This document shows, piece by piece, positions 24,263-34,435 of a stretch of DNA of 64,000 bases (position 1 is its first letter; every line of letters begins with the position of its first letter). The stretch lies in the NCBI GenBank assembly GCA_009841225.1, contig VXMF01000013.1:62001-126000 (forward strand), given 5' to 3'. The position numbers and the translations under genes are program-made. The notes beneath the pieces were generated by a model. The model saw nothing but the letters and a program-made list of their open reading frames with translations. It had not been told where the DNA came from and ran no database searches. The DNA comes from Terriglobia bacterium (GTDB lineage Bacteria > Acidobacteriota > Terriglobia > Bryobacterales > UBA6623).

Positions 24263-24904
24263 ATGACGATTGCCAAGATTCTCGGCGACCGACGCTATGT
24301 CGAAATCCCGGGAAACGCGTCATTCGAGCTGCCGCCCCTAGTGCTGCACTCAGGGCCGGAATCGAAGCAGTTGGATGCATTGGTCGACAGTGCCGGAGAC
24401 ATCATCGATTCGGAATCGTTGATCCCCGGTGCAACCCAAGACGCACTGAACGCGGAACACACGCTCGAATCGGTCCGCTTCGGGCTGGCAGCGAATCTGG
24501 TTCACGAATACCGGACGTTCGTGCGGCACTGGACATGGGGCGAGTCCGTGCTGGAGTGGATCCGCCAGTGCGAGACCAGCTTCGAAGTGCAACCCAACCT
24601 GCGCCGGTTGCTGCGCCCGGATGTCTGGCCGCACGCTGGGCGGGCTAGCTTCGTCACCCTGCTCGAGGACAAGGGCGCTGCCGACGACAATATCGTGCTC
24701 AAGAACGCCATGGGCTACAGGCTGACCTTCCGCCAGCCCCCTCCCATCGAGTTCTTCTCCGAGAAGTTCCTGTTCTTGCTCAATTCCTCTCTCGGCAGGA
24801 CGGCCTATACGAACTGGGCCGACAATGACAGCCCCGAAGTCGCGTTGCTGCCTCCGGAGCGGTTCCAGTTCTTTGTGATGACCGACCAAATCCGCGAGGT
24901 CTGA
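24263..24904 (+). CDS. Unknown protein, 213 residues
   Basis: I do not recognise this family. The protein is soluble, without signal peptide or membrane segment, and rich in aromatic and acidic residues; the middle contains VHEYRTFVRHWTWGESVLEW and a later FLFLLNSSLGRTAYTNWAD stretch. GAGAGG 5 nt before ATG 24263 supports this start over the in-frame TTG at 24200. It lies 216 nt after the DUF4143 ATPase on the same strand, with TACAAT in the gap that could be a separate -10 box. It precedes the Gfo/Idh gene by 131 nt. Codon use looks similar to its neighbours. Confidence 0.6.
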   Translation: MTIAKILGDRRYVEIPGNASFELPPLVLHSGPESKQLDALVDSAGDIIDSESLIPGATQDALNAEHTLESVRFGLAANLVHEYRTFVRHWTWGESVLEWIRQCETSFEVQPNLRRLLRPDVWPHAGRASFVTLLEDKGAADDNIVLKNAMGYRLTFRQPPPIEFFSEKFLFLLNSSLGRTAYTNWADNDSPEVALLPPERFQFFVMTDQIREV

Positions 24905-24973
24905 GCGAATTTTGGGCCGCCGCCGCGCGGGCACCACGGCCCGCTGTGAACAAGGCAGTTACAATGGCCTTTC

Positions 24974-25012
24974 GCAGGCGTCTCGTCGGGACCTGAGTCC
25001 CGCGGTGCCTGC
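24974..25012 (+). promoter_or_regulatory. Stem-loop in the leader of the Gfo/Idh/MocA gene
   Basis: GCAGGC (24974-24979) pairs with GCCTGC (25007-25012), enclosing an inner stem GGGAC-CTGA-GTCCC (24988-25001). It lies between a TACAAT box (about 24960) and the ribosome site of the following gene. It matches no riboswitch I know; it could stabilise the transcript or act as an attenuator. Confidence 0.35.
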
Positions 25013-25035
25013 TGGTCTTGAAGGGGGAACATCCA

Positions 25036-26352
25036 ATGACAGAACCGACTCCTGCAGCGCCGCATACCAAGGAGAGCGTGACGCGCCGCAACTTCATGCA
25101 GAGATCCGCCGGCTCGGCGGCTGCAACGGCGGCGGGCCTGCAAATCGTGCGGCCCCAGGCATTGCGCGGCGATGAAAACGAAAAGCTGTCGATCGGGATC
25201 GTGGGCTGCGGCGGGCGCGGCACGAGGGGTGTCGCGGAAGCCATTCGCGGAAACCCCAACTACGAGCTTCACGCGATGGGAGACCTGTTCGAAGACCAGC
25301 TCGAACGCTCCCTGCGGCGCTTGCGCGACTCGGACGAATTCCCGGCCGAGGTCAAGCAGCAGATCAAGGTCGCGCCAGAGAACCGCTTCCTGGGCTACGA
25401 CGCCTACAAGAAAGTCGTCGATTCCGGGGTGGACGTAGTATTCCTGCACACTCCCCCGGGCTGGCGGCCGCTCCACCTCGAGTACGCCATCAACGCCAAC
25501 AAGCACGTGTTCGCCGAGAAGCCGCTGGCCACGGACATGATGGGCGCCCAGAAGGTGATCCGCCTGGCGAAGGAGTCCGAGCAGAAGAAGCTGACGGTCA
25601 TGATCGGCGCGCAGCGTCGTTCCCAGAAGGAGTACGTCGAGTCGGTGCAACGCATCCAAGACGGCGAGATCGGGGACGTGGTGGCCACCTATGCCAACTG
25701 GATTTCCGGCCCGGTCATCAAGGGCGCCGACTTCATTGAGCGGCTCGACGAAGAGTCGCTCGCATGGCAACAGCGCGCCTGGTACTCGCACGTGTGGATT
25801 TGCGGCGACCAAATCGTCGAGCAGCACCTGCACAACATCGATGTCATCAACTGGGTGCTGGGCGACACCCACCCGGTCAGCGTGGTGGCGTCGGGCGGCG
25901 CGGTCTGGCGTCCGCGCGAAAAGCTCTATGGCAACATCTACGACCACGTGTACGCCGACTTCGAATACGCCAACGGCGTGCGCATGTCGAGCCACTGCCG
26001 GCAGTACCCCGAACGCAAGGTGCGCCGCGTGAACGAACTGGTCGTCGGCACCCGCGGGCGCTCAACCGTGAGGGACCTGGGCACGCCATCGCAAACCAGC
26101 CCCTACGTGCAAGAACACATTGACATGGTCAAGTCGATCAACGGCAGCGGTCCGTACAAGAACCAAGCGCTAGCCGTGGCGTACTCGACCATGACGGCAA
26201 TCATGGGCCGCGAGTCAGCCTACGCCGGCATTGAGGTCACGTGGGATATGGCGATGAATTCCAAGCAGAACCTGATCCCGGACAACCCATCGCTCGACGG
26301 CAAGCACGACGTGCCCGAACTGCCTCGTCCCGGCGAGTACGAGTTCATCTAG
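25036..26352 (+). CDS. Tat-exported Gfo/Idh/MocA family oxidoreductase
   Basis: A 438-residue NAD(P)-type sugar oxidoreductase. The N terminus TRRNFMQRSAGSAAATAAG is a twin-arginine signal, so it is probably exported with its cofactor. The Rossmann motif is IGIVGCGGRGTRGVAEAI. EKPLATDMMGAQK carries the catalytic-type EKP lysine, and EQHLHNIDVINWVLGD a conserved histidine region. Members oxidise or epimerise sugars; glucose-fructose oxidoreductase is the exported model. The start follows AAGGGGGAA. It leads a group with a beta-propeller, an aldo/keto reductase and an isomerase, suggesting periplasmic keto-sugar chemistry (inference). Confidence 0.88.
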   Translation: MTEPTPAAPHTKESVTRRNFMQRSAGSAAATAAGLQIVRPQALRGDENEKLSIGIVGCGGRGTRGVAEAIRGNPNYELHAMGDLFEDQLERSLRRLRDSDEFPAEVKQQIKVAPENRFLGYDAYKKVVDSGVDVVFLHTPPGWRPLHLEYAINANKHVFAEKPLATDMMGAQKVIRLAKESEQKKLTVMIGAQRRSQKEYVESVQRIQDGEIGDVVATYANWISGPVIKGADFIERLDEESLAWQQRAWYSHVWICGDQIVEQHLHNIDVINWVLGDTHPVSVVASGGAVWRPREKLYGNIYDHVYADFEYANGVRMSSHCRQYPERKVRRVNELVVGTRGRSTVRDLGTPSQTSPYVQEHIDMVKSINGSGPYKNQALAVAYSTMTAIMGRESAYAGIEVTWDMAMNSKQNLIPDNPSLDGKHDVPELPRPGEYEFI

Positions 26353-26407
26353 CGACCGGCCGGGCTTGCATCGGTCGCGGCCTCGGCCGCGGCAAGGGAG
26401 ACCCACC

Positions 26408-27364
26408 ATGGACCGACGCAGATTCTTGCAGGTCGGCGCCGCCGCGCCGCTGCTGAGCTGGGCTTGCTCGAAGCCAGCCCCTGAGACGCAAGCAGCCAGC
26501 GCGCCGCGCCTGATGGCGCAGGACAGGCAGCAGGTCGCTGTCGTCAATTCTGACGGGTCGGTCGACTGGTCTTGGCCGAACGGCACGAACGCCCACGACC
26601 TGCATCTGCTCCCCAGCGGCAACGTCCTCGCCCCCACGTCGCAAGACGCCCTCGCCGAGGTATCGCCGGAAAAGGAAACGGTCTGGGAATGGAAATCTGC
26701 GCCGGCATCAGCAGAAGTGGATAAGGTCGAGATCCACGGATTCGAGCGCCTCGACAGCGGCCTGACAATGATCGCCGAGACCGGCAACAGGCGCATCATC
26801 GAAGTGGACCGCGACGGCAACGTGCAGCACGAGATCAAGCTGCAGGTCGACAATCCAGACTCGCACCGCGACACCCGGTTGGTGCGCTCCACGCCGGACG
26901 GGACCTACCTGGTAGCGCACGAGAAAGACGGCGCAGTGCGGGAATACGCGGCCGATGGAAAAGTGGTGTGGGAATACAAGCTCGAGCTGAACGGCGACCC
27001 CACTCCGACCCACCGCGGCCACGGCACATCGGTCTACTCGGCCTATCGCCTGCCAAGCGGCAACACGCTCATCGGCGGCGGCAACAACAACCGCGTGCTG
27101 GAGGTCAATCCCGGCGGCGAGATCGTGTGGAGCCTCCAGAGCAACGAGATCCCCGGAATCCAGCTCTTCTGGATCACCCAGCTGCACGCGCTTGCCAACG
27201 GCAACGTCGTGGTGACCAATACTCACGCCGAAGGCGAGACGCCTCAGATCTTCGAGGTCACTCGCGACAAGGAAATGGTCTGGGGCTTTCTGGATTGGGA
27301 GACGTTCGGAAACGACCTGTGCGCGAACATCCTGCTCGACAGCCAGGAAGAATTCGTCCGCTAG
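26408..27364 (+). CDS. Exported beta-propeller (PQQ/arylsulfotransferase-like) protein
   Basis: A 318-residue protein. MDRRRFLQVGAAAPLLSWAC combines a twin-arginine signal with a lipobox-like LSWAC, so it may be a Tat lipoprotein. Repeated blade motifs such as DGKVVWEYKL, GGEIVWSLQS and KEMVWGFLDW with intervening LPSGNTLI and LANGNVVVT resemble PQQ-like or aryl-sulfate-sulfotransferase-type propellers. No catalytic residues can be assigned. GGGAG precedes the ATG. It follows the Gfo/Idh gene by 55 nt, probably in one operon, and its 3' end overlaps the convergent aldo/keto reductase by 4 nt. Confidence 0.75.
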   Translation: MDRRRFLQVGAAAPLLSWACSKPAPETQAASAPRLMAQDRQQVAVVNSDGSVDWSWPNGTNAHDLHLLPSGNVLAPTSQDALAEVSPEKETVWEWKSAPASAEVDKVEIHGFERLDSGLTMIAETGNRRIIEVDRDGNVQHEIKLQVDNPDSHRDTRLVRSTPDGTYLVAHEKDGAVREYAADGKVVWEYKLELNGDPTPTHRGHGTSVYSAYRLPSGNTLIGGGNNNRVLEVNPGGEIVWSLQSNEIPGIQLFWITQLHALANGNVVVTNTHAEGETPQIFEVTRDKEMVWGFLDWETFGNDLCANILLDSQEEFVR

Positions 27365-28509
27365 GCGCGCTTCGCGCCCGCCAGCGGCAGGTTGTCGGCC
27401 ACCATAGCTGAGTTCTTGAGCTCGGAATTCACGGCTGCGATGCGCGAATCCCGCAGTACCCACAGGTAGCATTTCTGCGGAACTGACAGCTCGCCTGGGA
27501 CGGCCCGCTCGATCATTGCCACGCGGCGCGGGTCGTTGGGCAGGCCGTTGTCCCGGCCATGGTGGCAGGGGCGCGCCACCTTCATCGCGATCACGCCCAA
27601 GTCAGCCGCCTGCGCTCGGTCCAGCGCGGCATCGACATAGCTGTGGTTGACGATGTTGTAGGCCACCATGGCCGCTGAGTACTGTCCCGACTCCACAGCC
27701 CCCTCCAAGACTCCGCCCGGATCGCTGTGCGCGGACAGGCCGAAATGCCTGACCTTGCCAGCCTTGCGCAGCGTCTCGAAGGCTTCGAAGATCTCGGGGA
27801 ACGCGGTCACTTCGTAGGCGCTGTTAGCACCGTGCGGCACCATCAGCAAGTCTAGGTAGTCCGTGCCCAGCGCTCGGAGGCTGCTGTCAACCGAAGCCAG
27901 CAGGCGATCGCGATACTCGGAGGGCCGATCCACCCGGTCGCCGTACTTGCGCTCCATCGCGTTGGACAGCAGTGACGCTCGCAGGGCGCCTTCCTGGCCT
28001 CCGAAGTAGTGGCAGATGTGATCCGGATCCAGCGCCTTCCGCCGTTCCAGTTCCTGACTGACCTTGGACTGGACTTTCGCCTGCTCGGAGCCCGGCAAGC
28101 TGTCGTACATGGCCTTGAAGATCGCGTTCCGGTTGCTGTTCCAGACGCTGACCTTGGTGTTCAGGAAGACTCGCTCGCGCTTGGAACCGGCAATCACCTT
28201 GGCGTAGCCCAATTCACTGCGGCCGCGCCCGTAGGCCGGCGCCGTATCGAGGTAATTCAAGCCGCGCTCTATGGCTTCCTCCACGTGGCGGAAGTTGTCC
28301 GGAGCGATCGTGTTTCCGCCGCAGACAATCTCCGAAACCATGTAGTTGGTGCGGCCCAGGCGCCGATACGCCATGTCGGGATTGCGGTTGCGCCATTCGG
28401 CGGAAGCGTCGGACTTGCTGGCGGCTTTCGCTTCCAGCGCAACTGCCAGCGCCGCAGCGCTTCCACCACGAACGAACTCCCGTCGATTAACAGCCTGAGG
28501 CGTAGACAT
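27361..28509 (-). CDS. Tat-signal aldo/keto reductase
   Basis: A 382-residue protein. NRREFVRGGSAAALAVALEA is a twin-arginine signal. The aldo/keto-reductase core follows: LGRTNYMVSEIVCGG, NYLDTAPAYGRGRSELGYAKVI with the catalytic Asp/Tyr, FLNTKVSVW with the lysine, and DYLDLLMVPHG. The C terminus lacks a Cys-rich 4Fe-4S cluster. TATGAT lies 6 nt before the ATG and no Shine-Dalgarno sequence is seen, suggesting leaderless translation. It sits among exported sugar enzymes, so a keto-sugar or aldehyde substrate is likely. Confidence 0.87.
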   Translation of the reverse strand: MSTPQAVNRREFVRGGSAAALAVALEAKAASKSDASAEWRNRNPDMAYRRLGRTNYMVSEIVCGGNTIAPDNFRHVEEAIERGLNYLDTAPAYGRGRSELGYAKVIAGSKRERVFLNTKVSVWNSNRNAIFKAMYDSLPGSEQAKVQSKVSQELERRKALDPDHICHYFGGQEGALRASLLSNAMERKYGDRVDRPSEYRDRLLASVDSSLRALGTDYLDLLMVPHGANSAYEVTAFPEIFEAFETLRKAGKVRHFGLSAHSDPGGVLEGAVESGQYSAAMVAYNIVNHSYVDAALDRAQAADLGVIAMKVARPCHHGRDNGLPNDPRRVAMIERAVPGELSVPQKCYLWVLRDSRIAAVNSELKNSAMVADNLPLAGAKRA

Positions 28510-28705
28510 GCCTACATCATACGGAAAGTCCCGGGCGCCGGGTCGTTCTGCCGCTTGAAGCCTTCTCCGCAGCCGAATGCAGTGCCGTCAGTCCGCGCTC
28601 ATCAATCGATGACGTTGAATTCGCCCCTGAGCCGAGCGGCCCAACTGCGCATCTCTAGAGCCCGGCCAGACCCTCCAGCCAGAACCGGCGCGATCGTGCT
28701 GGCGG

Positions 28706-29575
<870 letters not shown>

Positions 29576-29647
29576 CGCAATGGATTCTACCACCGTCGGG
29601 CCCGCTCGGAGGCACCGCCCCGCCCAGCAACAGCGGAAGCCGTTGCC

Positions 29648-30538
29648 CTAGAGCGACGTGCCGGTGATCGTCTCGTACGCCTCTACGTATTTCAGAGACG
29701 TGTTGGTGACGACATCGCCCGGCAGTTCTGGCCCCGGCGGCTGCTTGTTGAATTTCACCTCTTCGAGGTAGTCGCGCACGTACTGCTTGTCAAACGACTC
29801 CTGGCCCCTGCCCGGCTGGTACAGGTCCAAGGGCCAATACCGCGACGAGTCGGGCGTGAGCACCTCGTCGCCGAGCACGATCTCGCCGTCAAGCATGCCG
29901 AACTCAAGCTTCGTGTCGGCCAGAATCAAGCCCCGCCCCAGCCCGTGCTGGGAGGCGCGCTCGTAGATGTTGATCGTCAGGTCGCGCAGTCGCGCTGCCA
30001 TCTCGCTCCCTACGAGCTCGGCAGCCTGGTCGAAGCCGATGTTCTCGTCGTGGCCCTCGACCGCCTTGGTGGCGGGAGTGAAGATCGCGTCAGGCAGCTT
30101 GGCGCACTCCTGCAGGCCCTCGGGCAGCGTGATGCCGCAGACCGATCCCGTGCGCTGGTAGTCCTTCCAGCCAGAGCCCACGATGTAACCGCGCGTAACG
30201 CACTCGATGGGGAACATTTCCAGCCGTTTCACCAGCATCGAGCGGCCTTCGAGCTGGTCCCTGTAGTCGGACAATTCCGACGGATACTCCGACACATCCG
30301 CAGTAATGAAGTGCGTGCCGATAACGTCCTTGAGGAAGTCGAACCAAAAGATAGAGAGCTTGGTCAGCACCTCTCCCTTGCGCGGAATCGGCGTCGGAAG
30401 GACGACGTCGAACGCAGAGATTCGATCGCTCGCGACCATCAGCAGCCGGTCGTCGCCGACGGCGTACAGGTCGCGAACCTTGCCGCGAGACAGCAGCGGA
30501 AGGCTCGGAATATTCGATTCCATCAAGACATTGGACAT
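29648..30538 (-). CDS. purC: SAICAR synthase
   Basis: A 296-residue phosphoribosylaminoimidazole-succinocarboxamide synthase, the purine-pathway enzyme that joins aspartate to CAIR with ATP. The ATP-binding opening GKVRDLYAVGDDRLLMVASDRISAFD is near residue 19, and GLILADTKLEFG and DSSRYWPLD are conserved blocks. It is the long, stand-alone form. GAGGAG lies upstream of the ATG, and a short perfect palindrome (30562-30575) precedes it. It is 77 nt downstream of the molybdenum hydroxylase operon on the same strand and may be co-transcribed. Confidence 0.95.
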   Translation of the reverse strand: MSNVLMESNIPSLPLLSRGKVRDLYAVGDDRLLMVASDRISAFDVVLPTPIPRKGEVLTKLSIFWFDFLKDVIGTHFITADVSEYPSELSDYRDQLEGRSMLVKRLEMFPIECVTRGYIVGSGWKDYQRTGSVCGITLPEGLQECAKLPDAIFTPATKAVEGHDENIGFDQAAELVGSEMAARLRDLTINIYERASQHGLGRGLILADTKLEFGMLDGEIVLGDEVLTPDSSRYWPLDLYQPGRGQESFDKQYVRDYLEEVKFNKQPPGPELPGDVVTNTSLKYVEAYETITGTSL

Positions 30539-30561
30539 GTGTAAACAGTGCTCCTCTCAGC

Positions 30562-30575
30562 GCGCCACTTGGCGC
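30562..30575. promoter_or_regulatory. Short palindrome upstream of purC
   Basis: GCGCCA-CT-TGGCGC is a perfect inverted repeat 24 nt before the purC start. It may be an operator or a processing hairpin between the hydroxylase genes and purC. In GC-rich DNA this can arise by chance. Confidence 0.3.
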
Positions 30576-30615
30576 CTCGAAACGTTCCGGCCCTCGGCGT
30601 GTCGCAAACCGCAGC

Positions 30616-32961
30616 CTAGCTTCCGGCCACCTCCGCCCAGACTGCCGGCGGGCTCATTGGGAGCCGCTGCATGCGCGCCCCCACTGCCCGGTGGATGGCA
30701 TTTGCGATCGCCGCCGGCGGCGGCACGATATTGGCTTCGCCCACGCCCCTGACGCCGAACGGGTGGCCGGGATTGGCAACCTCGACGATGCACGTGTCGA
30801 TCATCGGCAGGTCCAATGTCGTGGGCATCCGATAGTCGAGCAAGCTGCTGTTCTTCATCGTGCCGTCGGCCCCCATGAAGTACTCCTCGTTGAGCGCCCA
30901 GCCGATTCCCTGCACGGATCCGCCCTGCATCTGGCCCTCGACATAGCTCGGATGCACGGCCTTGCCAACATCCTGCACAGCGGTGAACCGCAAGATCTCT
31001 ACCTTGCCGGTTTCCGGATCCACTTCGACGTCGACGATGTTCGCGGAGAATGAGCCGCCGACGCCTCTCGGCTTGACCGTGGCGGTGGCGCTGACCGGGC
31101 CGCCGGTCTTGCTGGACATGGCAGCCAGGTCGCGGAAGGCGATGCTGTTGCCGTTCGACGAATACACGCCCTTGGCATGCTGCACCTGGTCGGCCTCCAC
31201 CGACCACAGCTTGGCCGCCCGGGCCCTCATCTCAGCGACGATCTTCTGGGCGGCGTCGTGCGCGGCCCAGCCGGTCGCGAAGGTGGTGCGACTGCCGCCG
31301 GTGACCGACGTGAATCCGACCGAATCCGTGTCGACCACTTCCGGCAGGATCTCCTCCGCCGCGATTCCCAGCACTTCGGCCGCCTGCATCGCAATCGAGG
31401 TGCGCGTGCCGCCGATGTCGGTGGAGCCTTCCACGAGGTGGACGGTGCCGTCCGTATTGACGTTCAGAGTGCAACTGGACTCCAGGCCGACGTTAAACCA
31501 GAAGCCTACGGCTACCCCGCGGCCTTGGTTCGGACCGGTCAGGGGCGCCGCGTAATGCGGGTGGTCCCGGACGGCCTGCAGCACTTCCTCGCAGCCGATG
31601 CGCCGGAATTTCGGGCCGTCGGCTCGACGCGTGCCCTCCTTGGCGGCATTTCGCAGCCGGAAGTCGACGGGATCCAGGCCGAGCTTGGACGCAATCTCGT
31701 CGATCACCTGCTCGGCGGCGAACGCAGCCTGCGTCGCGCCGGGCGCTCGGTAGGCCGCCGAACTGGGCTTGTTGACGACTACGTCGTAGCAATCGACCGA
31801 GAGGTTGGCGCAGTCGTAGGCGGCGAAGACGCACATGCCGCCCGGCGCCACGAAGGAGCCCGGGTAGGCGCCGGCCTCGTAGGCCAGCGTGGCCTCCATG
31901 GCCTGGATCTTGCCGTCCGCCGAGGCCCCGACCTTCACGCGGGAGTGTGACCCCGGCGTCGGCCCGGTCCCGGTAAAGACGTCCTCGCGCGACATCACAA
32001 TCTTGACTGGCCGGCCGGTCTTGCGCGACAGCAGGGCCGCGACAGGCTCCATGTAGACCGGGATCTTGCCGCCAAAGCCGCCGCCGATCTCCATCGGCGT
32101 GACCTTGATGTTCGAAACCGGGACCTCCAAGATCTTCGAGGTAACGTCGCGCACGACGAAGGCGCCCTGCGTGGAGCACCAGATGTGCAGGCGGCCGTCG
32201 TGGTTCCAAAGCGCGGTCACGTTGTGCGGCTCGATGTAGCCCTGGTGGACCGTGGAAGTGTCGAACGTCCGCTCGACCACCACGTCCGAGGCAGCAAACC
32301 CCTCGGCGACGTCGCCCGCCGTCCAATGGAAATGCTCGGCGACGTTAGAGGGCTTGTCGGTCTGCTCCCCGAACTCCTTCATGCGTAGGTCGGAATGCAG
32401 CAGTTCCGCGTCCGGCGCCATCGCTTCCGGCGCGGTCATGTAGCTCGGCAGCGGCTCGTAGTCCACCACGATGGCATTGGCCGCCTCCAACGCCACATGC
32501 TGGTTGCGCGCGGCGACTCCGGCCACGGCATGGCCTTGGTACAGCACCTTGCCCTTGGCGAGGACGTTCCCATGGACATAGGACAAACGCGTGTCGCCTT
32601 CTCCCACGTCAACGAGCTTGTCTTCCGCCTCGGGCAGGTCGTCGGCTGTGACAACCGCATGCACGCCGTCCATCTGCTCGGCCCTGGATGTGTCGATGGA
32701 GCGGATCCTGGCGTGCGCGTGCGGGCTGCGCAAGATGGCGCCGTGCAGCGTGCCGGCGAGCGCTAGATCGGCGCCGTAGAGTGCCCGGCCGGTCACCTTG
32801 TCCGCGCCATCGTGGCGCACCGGCCGGGTGCCGACCACATCGAACGTCTGCGTGGCTAGCACCATGTTGGGCTCGTAGCCATCGCGGCGCGGCGCTCCGT
32901 TGCTGGACTTGTCGGCCGGGGCGGCCGATGTGCTGGTGGGTTCCGCTGTGGACGTGCTCAT
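30616..32961 (-). CDS. Molybdenum hydroxylase large (Moco) subunit, xanthine dehydrogenase family
   Basis: A 781-residue molybdopterin-binding subunit. After an Ala/Thr/Ser-rich N terminus come the conserved blocks VTGRALYGADL, GGGFGGKIPVYMEPVAALLSRKTGRPVKI (Moco Q-loop, about residue 300), AYRAPGATQAAFAAEQ, and GVGEANIVPPPAAIANAI with the catalytic glutamate. It lacks the AYRCSFR loop of CO dehydrogenase, so it is a form-II hydroxylase acting on an aldehyde, N-heterocycle or similar substrate. The frame stays open to 33306, but ATG 32961, overlapping the small-subunit stop by 4 nt, is the likely start. Confidence 0.92.
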   Translation of the reverse strand: MSTSTAEPTSTSAAPADKSSNGAPRRDGYEPNMVLATQTFDVVGTRPVRHDGADKVTGRALYGADLALAGTLHGAILRSPHAHARIRSIDTSRAEQMDGVHAVVTADDLPEAEDKLVDVGEGDTRLSYVHGNVLAKGKVLYQGHAVAGVAARNQHVALEAANAIVVDYEPLPSYMTAPEAMAPDAELLHSDLRMKEFGEQTDKPSNVAEHFHWTAGDVAEGFAASDVVVERTFDTSTVHQGYIEPHNVTALWNHDGRLHIWCSTQGAFVVRDVTSKILEVPVSNIKVTPMEIGGGFGGKIPVYMEPVAALLSRKTGRPVKIVMSREDVFTGTGPTPGSHSRVKVGASADGKIQAMEATLAYEAGAYPGSFVAPGGMCVFAAYDCANLSVDCYDVVVNKPSSAAYRAPGATQAAFAAEQVIDEIASKLGLDPVDFRLRNAAKEGTRRADGPKFRRIGCEEVLQAVRDHPHYAAPLTGPNQGRGVAVGFWFNVGLESSCTLNVNTDGTVHLVEGSTDIGGTRTSIAMQAAEVLGIAAEEILPEVVDTDSVGFTSVTGGSRTTFATGWAAHDAAQKIVAEMRARAAKLWSVEADQVQHAKGVYSSNGNSIAFRDLAAMSSKTGGPVSATATVKPRGVGGSFSANIVDVEVDPETGKVEILRFTAVQDVGKAVHPSYVEGQMQGGSVQGIGWALNEEYFMGADGTMKNSSLLDYRMPTTLDLPMIDTCIVEVANPGHPFGVRGVGEANIVPPPAAIANAIHRAVGARMQRLPMSPPAVWAEVAGS

Positions 32962-33443
32962 GACGTGGTCTCCTGCTGCATTTTCCCAGCTGCCGCCTGC
33001 ACCGAGCGCACGATCTTGTCGTAGCCGGTACAGCGACAAAGATTGTTCGCCAACCAAAAACGGATCTCTTCCTCGCTCGGATCCGGGTTGCTTTCCAGAA
33101 GCGACTTGGAGGCGACGATGAATCCCGGCGTGCAAACGCCGCACTGCAGGGCTGCGCCCTCTAGGAAGGCATTTTGGAGCTCGTGCAGCGCGCTGCCTTC
33201 GGCGATCCCCTCGATTGTGAGGATGTCCGCGCCCTCGGCCTCCGCACCGAGCACGAGGCAAGCGGGAACGATGCGCCCGTCCATTTCCACCGTGCAGGCG
33301 CCGCAATTGCCGTCGTTACAGCCCTCTTTGGTGCCAGTGAGGCGCAGCACGTCGCGCAGCACCTCGAGCAGCGACTGGCGCGGCTCGCACAGGAACTCGG
33401 CCGCCTGGCCGTTGATCGTGGTCCGTACGTGTATGGATTGCAT
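32958..33443 (-). CDS. Molybdenum hydroxylase [2Fe-2S] subunit
   Basis: About 161 residues with two [2Fe-2S] clusters: plant-type GCNDGNCGACTV plus the third-cysteine region, and the C-terminal helical cluster LQCGVCTPGF and NLCRCTGYDKIV. It passes electrons from the Moco subunit to the FAD subunit. ATG 33443 (MQSIHVRTTING) fits the family start; the frame also allows ATG 33467, which would overlap the FAD gene. Its stop overlaps the large subunit start by 4 nt. Confidence 0.94.
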   Translation of the reverse strand: MQSIHVRTTINGQAAEFLCEPRQSLLEVLRDVLRLTGTKEGCNDGNCGACTVEMDGRIVPACLVLGAEAEGADILTIEGIAEGSALHELQNAFLEGAALQCGVCTPGFIVASKSLLESNPDPSEEEIRFWLANNLCRCTGYDKIVRSVQAAAGKMQQETTS

Positions 33444-33459
33444 CTCGATGTTTCCCCGC

Positions 33460-34335
33460 CTAGCCAAGCGTGCCGCCAGCCCGTTCCACGGCCTTCTCTA
33501 AGGCCCGCCGGGTCAATACTTCGCACAGGTTGCCGCGGTACTCGGCTGTGCCCCGCATATCGCTGATCGGCCGCGCTGCTGCCTTGGCCGCAGCGGCCGC
33601 CGCCGCAATCGCGGCGCGGCCGCCGGGCTGGCCGCCGAGCGCGGCACCCGCCTCAGGGACCAACAGCGGCGTGGCGGCAACAGCGGCCAGCGCGACGCGC
33701 CCGGAGTCAAAGCAGCCATTCGCCAGCCTGACCGACACCCCGGCACCCGCCACGGCGATGTCCATCTCGTTGCGCGGGATGAAGCGCAGATAGCAGGCTC
33801 CGGAATCCGGAGACGGCGCGGGCAGGTTGAGCGACACCAAGACTTCGCGCTCGCCCAGCGCGTTCGTCCCGGGCGCAGTGCAGAAGTCCTCGACCGGGAT
33901 CTCGCGCTCGCCGGCGACCGAAGCCACGCGGCAGGTGGCGCCGAGGGCTATCAGCGGCGGCACGGCATCGGCACTGGGCGAGGCGTTGCAGAGGTTGCCG
34001 CCCACCGAGGCCCGCCCTTGGATCTGCGTGCCGCCAATCATCGAGACGCTGTCGATCAGGGCCGGATACTCCCGCTGCACCGTCGGGTCGCCATAGATGC
34101 GATAGCAGGGCACGGCCGCGCCAAGTGTCAAGCCGATGCCGGGTTCGTAGCGGATCTCGTTGAGTTCGGGAACCGCCTTGACGTCGACCACGACATTGTT
34201 GGCCAAGCGCCCGGCGCGCATCTGCACCAGCAGATCCGTGCCGCCGGCCAGCGCTCGAGCACTCGCGCCATGCTTGGCGAACGCCTCCAAGCAAGCCTCC
34301 AGCGTGCTAGGGCGGTAGTAGTCAATCCAGTGCAA
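33460..34335 (-). CDS. Molybdenum hydroxylase FAD-binding subunit
   Basis: A 291-residue CoxM/CutM-type subunit. FAD motifs are AGGTDLLVQMRAG near residue 31 and the TIGG-like MIGGTQIQGRASVGGNLCNASPSAD near 98. An Ala-rich run follows near residue 250. It is the first gene of the operon, starting with TTG 34335 behind GGGAGG. A TATAAT box at 34408-34413 is about 75 nt upstream. Confidence 0.93.
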   Translation of the reverse strand: MHWIDYYRPSTLEACLEAFAKHGASARALAGGTDLLVQMRAGRLANNVVVDVKAVPELNEIRYEPGIGLTLGAAVPCYRIYGDPTVQREYPALIDSVSMIGGTQIQGRASVGGNLCNASPSADAVPPLIALGATCRVASVAGEREIPVEDFCTAPGTNALGEREVLVSLNLPAPSPDSGACYLRFIPRNEMDIAVAGAGVSVRLANGCFDSGRVALAAVAATPLLVPEAGAALGGQPGGRAAIAAAAAAAKAAARPISDMRGTAEYRGNLCEVLTRRALEKAVERAGGTLG

Positions 34336-34407
34336 GAGCAGCAGCCTCCCTGGGGCTCGCGCCGCGCCGCCGTTCGAGGGCGGCGCCGGGCATCGAACCG
34401 GTTAACC

Positions 34408-34435
34408 ATTATAGGAATGCTCCGTGACGCTTGAA
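34408..34435 (-). promoter_or_regulatory. Promoter of the molybdenum hydroxylase operon
   Basis: A perfect TATAAT on the minus strand (34408-34413) has TTCAAG 16 nt upstream as a weak -35 box. It faces the FAD subunit gene, leaving a leader of about 70 nt. Confidence 0.5.

Noticed and set aside
24805..25995. 396-codon minus-strand frame
   Set aside because: Antisense to the Gfo/Idh gene, whose motifs are convincing; no family features in the reverse frame.
30616..33306. Extended start for the molybdenum hydroxylase large subunit
   Set aside because: The extra 115 residues are in a shadow frame of the iron-sulfur subunit; ATG 32961 with a 4-nt overlap is the natural start.
30616..34335. Aerobic CO dehydrogenase (form I CoxMSL)
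   Set aside because: The gene order fits, but the large subunit has AYRAPG where form I has the AYRCSFR active-site loop.
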